From Dipylidium caninum (taxonomy: Eukaryota > Platyhelminthes > Cestoda > Cyclophyllidea > Dipylidiidae): DNA of 64,000 nt. Positions 51,501 to 61,293 of the stretch are shown here, piece after piece. The stretch is taken from assembly GCA_017562135.1 (NCBI GenBank), contig QEYB01000841.1, positions 620,001 through 684,000 on the forward strand, read 5' to 3'. The number at the start of each line of letters is the position of its first letter. Positions within the stretch are counted from its first letter, which is position 1. Both the position numbers and the translations under genes were made by a program. Under the pieces are notes generated by a model. That model was not told the origin of the DNA, searched no databases, and saw only the letters and a list, made by a program, of their open reading frames with translations.

Positions 51501-54500
51501 AGGACGATCAAAACTTGTTACAAGACTTCACAACTTAAATCTCGACCTCATTAAGATATCTGCAGCCTACACGGTGTCTTATCAAAGTGGGAAAGTGGGG
51601 AAAACAGCAAAGTTGGGGAGCTCGCTCCTTCTCTCCTCCTGTTTACTGAAACCCGGTCACACCGAATGTTCCTTAAAATCGCCAGACGGGAAAATTCACA
51701 CGTAATTTTCCTGGCTGCCATTTGAGACACATGGATGATGAGGAGCCACAGGGAAGACGAAAAGTCACACTATGTCCCGAATGGGAAAGACCAGTTCTCT
51801 CACTTAGAGACGCTCCGTCTACCCACGCGGAGGTGGAATTAACTTTTTACTTCTCCCGAAGGGGAAACCAAATTACAAGACCTCCAGGACATGGGTATTT
51901 TAACCTTAAAGTGACTTTTGAAACGGACAAAACAGGGAGATGCTCGTCGGCTCTTCACGACGAATCGCGTGACGGTCACCTTCCAAGACTTCTTCGAGGA
52001 AAAAGAGATTTGGGGCACCACCTATTTTAGCCATTTTAATAAAAATTGTCACTTGTCTCATCCGGGATGGAAATCTTACTTGTAAACAGAAGAACACGTC
52101 AACTCCCTCCAAGTCAGTTGGGAATGCCCAAATTCTAATCATGTGAATGGAAGGGATTTTCACCTTACAGGCAATTTTTTGGGATGGAGAAAAGGTGAGT
52201 TAATTTTCTCCCCCATTTAACCTTTTTGGTACTTCGGTAAGCTTCTTTTTCACGTTCCGCTCCGTGTAAAAGGTAGACGAAGGAAAAAAATAACGGGTTT
52301 GGGGAGGAGTGAAAGTAGTTCTTTCCAGGTTCTTCTGAGTGTTTGTGCTCAGTCAAGTGAAAATTTCACCTCTGTTTGGTATTTCGTTGAAACCAGTGCA
52401 AATCTGGTCCCCGTGGGCATTAACTGATGGCAAAACGCCTACAAAAACAACAGTGGCGTGACAAAAACTGCCAAAATGTGAATTCTCCGCTCTTCGCAGC
52501 CCCTGTCTGAGGTTTCCCTCCTTCCTTCTTCATCAGATGTGACTTGTGAAGGAGGAAAACACCTCCGGAGACGGAGTACCTCGCCTTTGACGATGAGGCG
52601 ACAACCACGGAAGTTCATCTTCGTTGAGGACATTCCCCGGTTGACAGGTTGACAAGACGTCACTTTGAAAAGATTATAATCCAAGACTTCGGTTCACTCA
52701 CCAGTTATGGTCAATCGTATCATCGCAGCGTAGGGATTTCGGGGATCAGGTCCACTTGTGAGGTGATATCGTGGATCAATTTCAGGCAGAATGGCCTCAA
52801 TGCGCTCGGTGAAGGGTGGTTTTTGGCGGTCTTCGGCAAAACTCGACGATTCCACCGATTTGTCGGCAATCAGAGTGGCGGGTGGGTAGGGGCCCTTGGC
52901 ACTGATCGCCTGTTCCGCCAAGTCCTTCAGTCCGGAGCCTCGAAGAAGGGTTAACTGCAGTCCCCCGGGAATTGAGAGGCCTCCCAGGGCTTCACACGTC
53001 AGTGTGGCATTCTCGCCCGGATTTCCCGTCGCGTAGAGTTTTGTCCCCGCGGCAACGAACTGGGGCAGCAGTATTATCGCTGGTAGAAGACTGAAATCAA
53101 AGCAACAGAGAGAAAATTTACCTTCTCAAATCAAACATGCGCGTGAGGTCTTCGCGTCTGGAAGGCAGAATGCCTCAAAACGGTGTGGAATGGAGGTTCG
53201 GCGTACTTTAGCCTGACTGACGCTCTACGACTTTCGCGGTGTGCAGATGCAACCGGTACGAATGAACGCGTGGAAAAAGTATTATTTTTTCGACGACTGG
53301 AAATTGGTCGACTCCGGGAAAAGTGTTTCGCCTCACATGTACGCGACATTTGTGGAGTCATCGCCTACCGTCTGACCTTGTTTTGAAGACTCACAAGTCC
53401 GTTTTTACTTAAAAGGCTCAAATTTTTGGCGTAAAAAGTAAAAATTTTGGAGGACGGTTGCATTCTGCGTCACTAACAACATCACCAGAAATCTTCTCCC
53501 CTCCACCCTCGGTCGAATTAGGCACCGAATTAAGTGGAGTGTGCTGTTGGCAAAGCAGGAAAACCACATTAATGGGAAAATAGTGGGACGGTGGGGCGGT
53601 GGGAGGAAAGAACGGAAGGTGTGGAACCTTCTTAGCCGTGAGTCCGTAAATTTAATTAGCTCATTCCGCAAGAAGTATGAGTAGTTTTTTCTCCAAGGAC
53701 TATTTTCCATTTCCTTAACAAAATAGCGCCTTCTACGCTGGTCGACGGTTGTGAGACGAGGTGGCTCTTCATCGCTCTCGAGACGCCTGTGGGGCTCAGC
53801 TAGGGCCGAGATGGTCGTAAATTCACTCGGACGTGGATCAGTGTGGAACGACGGTGGCATCGGCTTCGGCCTCTCCGTCGGGGACTCGGAAGTCCCCCGC
53901 CTGCTTCAGGAGCTCCACCTCGACTAAATATTAGCTTCGAAACTGTGATACAAGTTTTTGAATGTGAGCAGAAACCTCTGCGAGTTTTTGCCAACGATTG
54001 GCCAAGTTATTGATACTTTTTTCGAAGTTAGTAACAGGATTTAAGATCTTCCTACGGTATCATTTTGGTCACCGTAGTTTTTTCCCCCTAACAATAGTTG
54101 ACATAGTTGCCGATGGGTCGGCTGCCGGAATGCGGTGTGAATAGGAAGAAGGCGTAAAATTTCACATTGTAGAGAAGTTAATTTGCCGAAAAGTAAGTGA
54201 AGCTTCATGTGGTTGTCATGCGTTTTCATGCCCAGTGTTGGTGGAATCGTCAACATCGCCGGTTGGGAGTTCTTCCAGCCACATATGCGAGTCCACTTTT
54301 TCCTCATTGTCCATTGTGCTTAGGGTTTTCACACAGCTGCGTGTGACTGCGTTCCTCGGTGGACCCAAGTTCAAAAAATTTGTTTTGTGGGTGATCGAGG
54401 GCCGGTGGTCTTCCTCCAAGCTCCTTCACGATACTCAAATTGTCAGAATGAAATTTTCGCAACCAGCGTCGAGGCTTTTTGCACTAGTGGATCCATTTTC

Positions 54501-57500
54501 GCATGCTTCCTTGATATTCCTCGAAGTCGTCCTCCATTTTTCCTCCTCGACGATTGTCATTTCGCGAAGACGAAATTGTTGGAACCAGAATCGGGACTTT
54601 GTTACAAGTGCACCCATCTCCGAATGCCTTCTTAATGTTTCTCGAAGCTTCTTGAGCTCCGCTATGATTCCATTTGGACTCGTGCAAGAAAAGTAGATAC
54701 AAACCGAGTCTTGTTGCCACCTGCTTTCGACAAAACATAGAATGAAAGAGGAAAATTGAAGCATCGAGCGCATATTTCAACGAGTCGCTCTCAAAACTTA
54801 GAACAACTCCCGTTTCATAGTTTCCAAACCAGTAAAATTAGTCTTAAATGTGGTAAAACGAGTCACTTGGACGACTTTTAGAGGATGGCAGTTTGGTAAA
54901 TTGGTGAAATAACCATTTGCTGCATACTCACTTCTTCTTTCGCATCCTCATTTCCTTGTTCCTTTCTGATAATAAAATTTCCTGGTTTGGACCAGAATTT
55001 CACAAAAAGCTGTTGCCTGTGTGGCTCGGACTCATCAACGTGAGCCGGTCGTCTTCTTCGCGGTTCCTCGATGATACTCCAATTGCCAGAACGAAATTTG
55101 TGGAACCAACATCAAAGCTTTTCACTAGTGGACCCATCTTTGAATGCCTCCTTAATGCTTCTCGTAGCGTTTTGAGCTGCGCTATGATTTAACCTGATCT
55201 CGTCCAAGAAAATCGTATTTGATTCCCGTCCGATTTCGATGAGAAGTAAAATAAAAGTGGGATGAAAGCACGAAAAAGTTTCGCAAAATGAGTAAAAGGA
55301 TTACCGTTAAGAATTCCCAAATGAAAAATCAAGGGTATGTTTCGCTTTATCTCCCTCAATCGCAGGTGGAGACAAACTTAAAAAAACACTCGTTTCATAG
55401 TTTCCACTCTGACACCGCCAAGTGGAAATGCATCCTTTGGCATCTGCCAGTCTGCGCCAACGATTGACCAAACTGTATATGCTTTTTTGATGAAAAATGG
55501 CTCTACTTTTTGAGTTGCTAAACGATTCAGAGGTTTTTATTCTATCATCTTGGTGGTTATGATCTTCTCCAGCTCACAAATAACTCTCGGTCGGAGGAAT
55601 ATCCGGTGAATATGGGCGATGTAATAAAATACCGTATTGTCGAGAATTTATTTCATTTGTCAGCGGGAATTGAAGCTTCCTTTAGTCGTCGTGCGTTATC
55701 GTGCGCATTTGCTCTTGACATCGTCCAGCATCTCCGGTCGTGTCAGTCTGTGTGTGGCCTCTTCATTTATGCGTATGCAACTGTTTTAACACAGCCCAGT
55801 AGTATGGATGGCCACTTCCTAATTTAGATCCGAGTTCACGAATGGTTCTGTGTGTGGACAGAATTCCACCGACGTCCTGCCTTCTTCTTCCACGTCACCG
55901 TCAAGGTGGGCCGGTGGTTTTTCGCCTCCAGGCGCCTTGACGATAATCAGATTTTTTATTGTTAGGACCAACATCGAGAACTTTTTCATTAATTAATTCA
56001 TCTCCCAATGCCTTATGAACTTTTCTCGAGGCCTGTTTAGTTCCGTTGAGATTGTCTATCGAATAATGCGAAAAAAGTCCATGAAAATCGCGTTTCACTT
56101 CCAATCAGTTCCGGCAAGCAATAAAATAAACAATAGTATTATAAACAAGAAAACATTTTGCGAACCAGTAACTAGAACACTTTAAAAGTTAAAAAAAACA
56201 TTTCGAACTTTTTTTAGCGCCTTTTTTTTCAGTCGCAGGTGGACACAAACAAATTACAGACGCCTGTTTCATAGTTTCCAACCTCATACCCCAAATCAAA
56301 GACCGGGGAGGCGAAACGAGAAGAAGTTGTAAGAATGTATGTCTGACTTTTTTGTCCGGAAGTTTGTTTCCCCTGACATAAGAGCATTTTTAGGTTACTT
56401 AGAGCGGTAAGTTTACCCAGGCAGACAATTCATAAATGTTTTATTACAAAATTAAACCGATGAAAAACAGTGTTCCTCTGCCATCTTTAATACCAGCCTC
56501 CTCCAGCCACTTCTCCACCGCTGTGGTTAGACTTCCCGGCTTTGAGATGTTCTCCCCTCCCCAACCGGAGTGTATGCGTGCATTAGGCAAATTAAAAGTG
56601 ATTAGTTCATGGGGACATCGCGGTTATAATTCACATTTTCTTCAAAATCTCCGTCCTCTTTTACCCCAGGAGACGACTATTGCGCGGTTTTCGGAATGTC
56701 TGCGCCTGATCACCGCGCGGGTAGGCGGAGACAAACGACTTCGCCCGGGGGAGAAGTGTGGATACCCGGTTTTGTTCCCCTCGCACCCGGGGCCAGTGCG
56801 CACTGCGGAAACGGTCACAGAATGACAAATTGCCTCGCCCGTCCTGACTTCTTTTGCGCTGACTGAAACAAAACTCCACTTGTTCTTTTTTATCATCGTC
56901 GGTGGCACTACGTTCTGTAAGACGACTCAATTTTGGTCTCTGGCCTCGAAGGAAGAGCTGTGATTCGGGGTCTACGGTGTCACTCAGCACATTTGGGTAA
57001 AAGTATCCTCGCGTTCTTGTACTTTGGCGGCGTCTTTAAACTTTATTTGGACAGGCCACTTCTCGAGTCCCCAAATCGCCCCGATACTTCCAGATGGTGG
57101 TCGCGTCTGTGGCCTGCACTGTCAAGTTTTTGTCGGCACGAGCTTCTGAATATACTGTCGCCCCGTCGACAGGGGACCGTAAGTCCACTCAAAACCAGAA
57201 GACGCAGCAATTTCGTTGACTGGAAGTCACAGACTGGAGCAGAGGGCAAAAAACGAGCTTTCATCACCTCAGGTGTGTACTTCTGGTGTAGACGGCGCCT
57301 AAACTTAATGGAAGACAATCAAGTTTCTACAGCCTACGAACGATTTCACAAAAAGGCATTCTTTATGCGCCTGAATGATTCATGATGTTTCCGGTGTGAA
57401 GACTGCTCTTAGTCAGATGTGACTGGGGAGGGTATGGAAGGAGAAAATTTGGGCTTCGAAAAAAACTTCATACTACAATGTGGATCTCCTAGACCCACAA

Positions 57501-60500
57501 CGAGTATAAAAACTCCAGTTCCACGTGATTAATACGCCACTTCCTCATTTTCGTTCGCCGGACAAGTGGAGGTGAGGCGTGGAAGCTTTTGACAACGCAT
57601 GGCTTAACACTGAGGCTGCGGGAGCAGTCTACTTCTCCACCCATTCGACAAATTCGAGTACGAGGCAGTAGGACTGCAATCGTCGCCATGACAGCCAAGC
57701 AGTGAAAATGTTCAAGACTGGAGAATCAAACGATCGCGCCTATCGAAGCGGCGAAGAGGGCGGGAGGGAGGAGGTTAGTCGTAAAATGGTTGTTAACGTC
57801 AAATTCCCCCTCCTAGGAGCACTTTTTACTGTCCGTAGTTACCCGCCCCAGATAAAAAGTCCCAATTGAGGCGTAAATTAGAGCACATCGCGTTTTCTCG
57901 CATACGATTGTGGCAGCCAGTTGGCCCGTAGAATGCAACGGGCTGAAGTAACCCACGAAAACTCGAAATATGACGGTGAATAAGGTCGGTTTGAGAGAGA
58001 GAAGTGTGCCACAGTCTGGGGATGAGAGGCAGTGGATAATAAGGATTTATCGTTAGCGAGAGACGCTATTTCCTCAGATCGCTTCGTTGCGAGAAGCTGG
58101 CCACTCTAAGTCAGGCTGTGCACACATTTACTAGTCTCATTTTGATCTGAAAAGGCGAGAATCATCTGTACCCTCAACGAGGCTTGTAATTTGGGCAATG
58201 GAAGACGGTAAAAGGGTGGTCCTCTCCAGCCAGCAGACGTAGGTCCTCCTTATCTGGCGTTTACACCTTCTAGTGTGCGAGGAAAAGATGCCACTTCGCC
58301 TCCGAATAAACGTTTTTACGTCTCTATATTCTTCACTTTTGTGAGTCGAAAATAGCGGTCAAAATAGCGGTTTTTCTTGTCACCTTAAAACAAAACTTGA
58401 ACTTCAAAACTTGCCTAGCACGAAAGGCATGCGAAACTGAGAGGCGATTGAATCGTCAGATATGCAATGGAGAGGAGAATGAAGAAGTTGGAGGGTATAA
58501 TGACTGCAAGCTAGTCAAAAAAGTGGAATCCCATCATCTTTCCTTTCGTTTATCACAGCCTCAGGCGCACCGGACTCTATCGGCTCTGGCGAAGGGACTC
58601 TACGGCTGCCATCGGGGCTGTCGAGACTTATTGGAGCGACGCATTACCTTCTACACGTCTTCTTTTACACCTTAGACTGACTTCCCGAGTAATGACAGCC
58701 ATTTTCGAATTGTTCGGTCCTCATAAAGTGGAAGGGTGCCCAATTTCTCCAGCCATCTCAACAAATTCGATATTTAATGTGACGTTTCGAGGGAATTCTA
58801 TGTTAAAAATGAAACTAATTGCATTTCAAGGAGGTGAGAGAGAGAAAGAGAGACGAGAGGTGGAGATAAATTATCCCTGCAGGCTGTCAGACGATAATTT
58901 AAAGGTGACAGCTCCTTTGTCACACCACCGCCTGGTCACTTTGCCTCTGTCTTACAAAGTCACCAGCAACTCCTCTTTCACGCAGATTGTCCACCTTCTT
59001 TCCCTTGCCTCGAAGGAAGCCTCAACGGGAAGAAGAAATGTGGATTCCGGTGTCTGGGAGGCCGCCTGTTGTGTTATGAGGCCAAGAATGGGAAGAGAAG
59101 GCGACTCCTCCAGGTTAGAATGAGACAAAAAGATTGCTTGTGTAGCGTTAATTATTCTACTCTCTCCGTAAATGAGGAAAAGTCGTCGCCTTTGCACAGA
59201 AACCTCAACGTATTCCCATGAAATCGGGAAAGACGAATGTGGTATTGCTGAATTCTCACTCACAGAGTCTTTTGACTTTTTGGGTTAGAATTCCCGTCAG
59301 CCTCGAGAGTACAAGGCTGAATTGCATGCCACTGGGGCGGGGGAATCTAATCCCATTCTAATCAGTCTTACGAGGAAAAATTGTCGCTTTGTTACTTCCC
59401 GCCCTGTTTATTTCCCACCTTCAAACTCCACGGCTACTCCCAAAGCCAGGAGGATATGCTGACAATTTGGTGTTAGATATTGTGGGCTATGCGAGGCTTC
59501 TGGACACGTCTCCTAAGTCCGAGAGGCGATTACTCGGACAGTAAATTAAGCCTCCGGGCCTCCACATTATCCACAACACGTAGGACGTTTCAACGCCCAC
59601 GGGCGAGGGCTAAAATTAGACGCTAATTTTACTACCATTTAGAAGGTATTAAGAGGAGGGAAAAAGGTGCTTCCCTCCGGGGCGACTCAACCAAGTTGGA
59701 GGATTTGCGGAGCTGGTGAACATTTCTAGCATTCTATTTTAGAGAGACTGAAAGAACTCGCCCTTCCTCAGTCCATACGAGTGATTTTTTAGGCCCATTT
59801 GTATTTTATCAAGTGTAAAAATAAATAAAGGGGGAATTGGGTAGAAATAAACGACGGGAGAAGGGTGGCGAGTAAGTCACCAGCGCGGATTCTTTAATGT
59901 GGGAACAGTTCACACTCAGGAAGACGCAATCAGATTTACTTAATTTAATAAAAAAAGTCTCCAAACATGTCCAGTTGCTTTGCTTACAAACTTCAAATTG
60001 TTCATTTGAGGTGTTAAAAAAGTGACAGAATGGAAATTTCCTCCTAAACTTTACATTAAAAACATGGGGGTAAATGGAGGACGATGCAGCCGTAAGGGGC
60101 AGTTGTCACTCACCTTCCGATGTCAGTCCAATTGCCATGGCCACCGAGGGGTCCCATGTCAAGTTGGGCCAGACACGTGTACCGTGTGGCGTCGGACACG
60201 CCCAAGTTGTCCACCACCAGTCTGGCCACCGCGATAACCGGGAGGCCGGTGTCGTCCTTCCGCAAGCCCGCCACCACAGAGAATCGGTCCAACCTTGTTC
60301 CGGTGAAGTCCGTCTCCTTCGGGGTTATATTTGCCCCGTCCATACTTGTGAGGGGCTTCACGTCAGAAAGGTTGTATTCTGTCGGCGATTCCATGATAGC
60401 CGGTAGGAGTTGGCCATCCTCGGCCACTTTCGTGCCCAAATACTTCATCGCCTCGGTTAAGGGGAGGTAGTTCAACGCCTCCCGAATGCCCACATCAAAG

Positions 60501-61063
60501 TTGACGTCGTTGAGAGAGGCGAGACTATCTGGCGGCGGTAAACTACTGCCACCGCCACCTTTGAACCATATTAACTTGGGCGGAGGATTTCCACGCGCAG
60601 CACATTCGAGAATCATCTTTTCGCCCTCTCTGGCAACCGGTCTATTTGCGTATGCCCACGGAGGGAGCACAGGCATCTCGCCATTACGACGTTGGCGTAG
60701 ACGATCGTTGAAACGACCTCGTGTTGTCCAGGCGTTGTGCGGCGGTGGAGGGGTGGGCGGATCTGTGTCAACCAATCTCGGATTACCGGGCAGCATTCGA
60801 GGACGCGAGAAGACAATAAGGCGAATGGGCTGCACTTGGACGAGGTATTCGGTGCTGATGCCACCATCGACGGAGAGATCGAAGGGATTCGGTGTGGTGG
60901 CGGAGTCTTCGTTCGTCGTGGCGGAGGCGACGTGGGCGGGGGAGAAGAGAGCCCACGTGAGCTGATCCATCGGCGTGGCCGCCCGGTAAACTGGATTCGG
61001 TGCCTCCGCTTTGCACATGTACATGCCTGCGTGACGTGGAGACACTTTTGTGAACTTCAAGAC
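24214..61063 (-). CDS. NCAM / fasciclin II-like cell adhesion molecule (5' incomplete)
   Basis: Extracellular immunoglobulin-superfamily adhesion protein. Seven exons on the minus strand fit one frame: 61063-60114, 53090-52702, 44955-44616, 34865-34676, 29100-28864, 27917-27752 and 24554-24214. They total 871 codons including the stop. Visible order: the end of one Ig domain (HAGMYMC, C17), a second Ig (C154, W166, C297) preceded by a proline-rich insert, a third (C349, C458), a fourth (C526, W536, C593), FNIII-1 (about 614-702) and FNIII-2 (about 705-835). FNIII-1 carries the NCAM-type motif KETGGLPLTHYEL and FNIII-2 carries ESDGGSPVIMYKI. N-glycosylation sequons occur at N231, N245, N311, N344 and N618. 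The family normally has five Ig plus two FNIII domains, so the signal peptide, the first Ig and half of the next should lie beyond 64000. Introns are 7.0, 7.7, 9.8, 5.6, 0.95 and 3.2 kb and host mariner fossils. The C-terminus lacks a cytoplasmic tail. Confidence 0.87.
25351..25505 (-). CDS. Possible alternative transmembrane exon of the NCAM-like gene
   Basis: After an AAG acceptor at 25507-25506, two bases complete a phase-1 codon, matching the phase of the 27752 donor. The open frame then encodes 50 residues: LTLSLVTCLFICFTAACWATI, a stretch long enough to cross a membrane, then a basic and aromatic tail ending RLYGEV-stop. Used this way it would replace the last exon and cut FNIII-2 short, which is unusual for the family, and the pyrimidine tract before the acceptor is poor. 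It may be a real alternative 3' exon or a chance open frame. Confidence 0.25.
27752..27917 (-). CDS. NCAM-like exon: first half of FNIII-2
   Basis: It encodes residues 703-757, including VPKLKLIATDSDV and WILESDGGSPVIMYKIKIRP, closely matching the start of the second FNIII domain of NCAM proteins. The acceptor is TTAAAG and the donor GTTAGT. Splitting an FNIII domain by an intron is normal in this family. Confidence 0.87.
28864..29100 (-). CDS. NCAM-like exon: FNIII-1
   Basis: This 237-nt phase 0-0 exon (79 codons) encodes most of the first FNIII domain. It contains KETGGLPLTHYELRIQPSP and LPDLTPNHFYKFALSAVTSA, with the conserved tyrosine and leucine of the fold. The acceptor is GCATTCAG; the donor GTTCCA is weak, but the reading frame into the next exon (YLQ-VMTQK) fits. 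Confidence 0.87.
30000..34600. other. NCAM-like intron, nothing recognised
   Basis: Most of the 5.6-kb intron between the FNIII-1 exon and the Ig4 exon. Unrelated short open frames occur on both strands without domains. The interval 33.0-33.6 kb is strongly AT-rich. Confidence 0.4.
34676..34865 (-). CDS. NCAM-like exon: second half of Ig4
   Basis: It encodes residues 561-623, with SELTLPAAYWSFGIFGSYSC and AENRLGKATGYVRLKL, the typical F-G strand region of an Ig domain with C593. Donor GTAGGT at 34675 is chosen over the downstream GTAAGA because only it gives phase 0 into the FNIII-1 exon. Confidence 0.87.
34930..35740 (-). mobile_element. Fossil mariner transposase in an NCAM-like intron
   Basis: Read in pieces on the minus strand, the order is mariner-like. 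WSVRFHCDDFSLANVQRFGR (about 35560-35500) matches the GDF-L-DEPRSGRP linker. QIVREDRNTRDIAEKVGYES (about 35450-35390) matches the second helix-turn-helix. LERLLARDEKWMF (about 35280-35240) holds the DEKW motif at 35253-35242. KRKRVWPMQAEPAQTTTET follows after a stop. At least two frameshifts and stops separate the pieces. The C-terminal catalytic block is missing, and the element ends close to the Ig4 exon acceptor. Confidence 0.7.
37811..40403 (-). mobile_element. Fossil mariner array, lineage A
   Basis: Termini of lineage A read GTTTCATAGTTTCC at 40390-40403 and 39958-39971 (5' ends for minus-strand elements), with the opposite orientation at 37811-37824 and about 38054-38068. Between them, linker-helix modules recur at about 38583-38720, 38748-38850, 39467-39600 and 39631-39740. 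On the minus strand these read GRPPGPLDDDKE and VESDPLTKTFNELGSN, close to mariner GRP-VDDDE and the ADPLTTTREV-ELNV helix. About 580 bp (37955-38530) and 580 bp (39740-40320) recur in the same orientation at 53816-54420 and 55170-55760. No intact frame exists. The array sits in the 9.8-kb NCAM-like intron. Confidence 0.65.
39095..39122. repeat. (TCC)n microsatellite
   Basis: A run of CCT/TCC triplets lies inside the lineage-A mariner array. The inverted relative at about 1460-1485 is shorter and interrupted. Confidence 0.8.
42785..44560. repeat. Three diverged direct repeat modules
   Basis: A block reading AAAGCACCTTTCAGACAAAA with CTCGAGGCGACTCCTCCCTG starts near 42830, recurs near 43618 and again near 44210. 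The first and third modules stay similar for about 350-400 bp, with shared blocks GGGCAACATTT, GCACCTTCTGCATTAGCGTA-like and CCCAGTGAAAGTTCGG-like. Lineage-A terminus-like motifs occur at 43552-43565 and about 43952. A mariner origin is possible, but no transposase motif was found. It ends just before the Ig3/Ig4 exon donor. Confidence 0.5.
44616..44955 (-). CDS. NCAM-like exon: end of Ig3 and first half of Ig4
   Basis: It encodes residues 447-560. It opens with DLRPEDNNYYVCKAQSG (C458 closes Ig3), then RLSVWFAPPKAGPPP, the interdomain strand, and LQCRSLGQPPPQWTWTGP with C526 and W536 of Ig4. The acceptor TCCGTCCAG is strong. It is markedly GC-rich compared with the surrounding intron, as expected of constrained coding DNA. 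Confidence 0.9.
45310..45560 (-). mobile_element. Fossil mariner C-terminal fragment
   Basis: The minus strand shows pieces of the mariner C-terminal catalytic region across two frames: KIPSQPPHSQ resembling the LPHPPYSPD block, then SGYRLFLSL with NCLKG resembling SDYHLFRSLQNFLKG. It is short and frame-broken. Confidence 0.5.
46260..49239 (-). mobile_element. Fossil mariner array, lineage B (three 5' modules)
   Basis: Lineage-B termini occur at 46260-46285 (GTCAACCGAAAAGTTCTGTC, 3' end), 47940-47961, a degraded one near 48421-48443, and 49219-49239 (ACAGAACTTTCCGGTAGAC). Minus-strand transposase pieces include FHDNARPNAA (about 46635-46605) with SPSDYHFFFALQ (about 46530-46490). The linker DEPHCGRPLVVDDD is near 47600-47550, a second N-terminal module GLVKVNFFERAD lies near 48250-48220, and a third, DDFHFPDEPRGGR, near 48905-48870. 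The modules at 48443-49239 are a close direct repeat of 61804-62606, and 47206-47961 is a near-identical inverted repeat of 9215-9975. The whole array sits in the 7.7-kb NCAM-like intron. Confidence 0.7.
47552..47583 (-). repeat. (GTC)n tract inside mariner linker
   Basis: On the minus strand these triplets are GAC codons extending the VDDD acidic patch of the transposase remnant. It is the inverted counterpart of the tract at 9597-9635, with a different repeat number. Confidence 0.85.
49240..52700. other. NCAM-like intron, nothing recognised
   Basis: Several 60-100-codon open frames occur without domains, splice partners or repeat matches. The stretch shows nothing I can name. Confidence 0.4.
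52702..53090 (-). CDS. NCAM-like exon: Ig3 body
   Basis: It encodes residues 317-447. GENATLTCEALGG contains C349 of the third Ig domain. A long loop follows with no tryptophan at the usual strand-C position (LQLTLLRGSG instead), then MIRLTIT runs into the next exon's DLRPEDNNYYVC. The acceptor TTGATTTCAG is good, the donor GTGAGT is consensus, and phases match both neighbours. Confidence 0.88.
53938..56279 (-). mobile_element. Fossil mariner array, lineage A (three 5' ends)
   Basis: Lineage-A 5' termini GTTTCATAGTTTCC occur at 54812-54825, 55392-55405 and 56266-56279; a decayed opposite terminus is at 53938-53951. After the 54825 terminus the minus strand reads an untranslated-like stretch, then LYLLFLHESKWNHS and ASRNIKKAFGDG, matching the mariner N-terminal helix, then linker and second-helix remnants down to KVDSHMWLEELP near 54290. 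Successive 5' ends without matching 3' ends indicate nested or tandem 3'-truncated copies. Homology with the array at 37.8-40.4 kb extends slightly past the terminus, to about 53816. Confidence 0.65.
56280..60113. other. NCAM-like intron, nothing recognised
   Basis: No repeat match or domain was found. Scattered open frames of up to 150 codons (for example 56933-57385, plus strand) have no recognisable motif or splice partner. Confidence 0.4.
60114..61063 (-). CDS. NCAM-like exon: Ig domain end, proline-rich insert and Ig2
   Basis: A large 950-nt exon encoding residues 1-317 of the visible part. It starts inside an Ig domain: VLKFTKVSPRHAGMYMCKAE gives the second cysteine, C17. A polar, proline-rich insert (about 40-135, PPTPPPPHN near 102-110) precedes a second Ig: EGEKMILECAARGNPPPKLIWF with C154 and W166, and DATRYTCLAQ with C297. 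The cysteine spacing of 143 residues is far above the usual 50-60, because of a long loop in the C'-E region. The acceptor is preceded by a pyrimidine-rich tract ending TTAAG, and the donor is GTGAGT. The open frame continues upstream to 61147, so a slightly longer exon cannot be excluded. Confidence 0.87.
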
Positions 61064-61293
61064 CTTAACAAAAGAAAATAAGAGAAGAGACATATCTCCA
61101 TCTTGAGCCTTCCGAGGCGTATCAAAGTGGCGGCAAATACGCTTCATCGTCCTGTTTACCCAGACTTTGCCCCACCACCCTGCCGGATGTGTAATTATTC
61201 CATCAACTTGTCATTTTAGTGGACCAGGTCATACTCCAAAATCACCTCATAAACACGAGAAGTAAAATTGTTTACTGCGGCTCCAGCCACATG

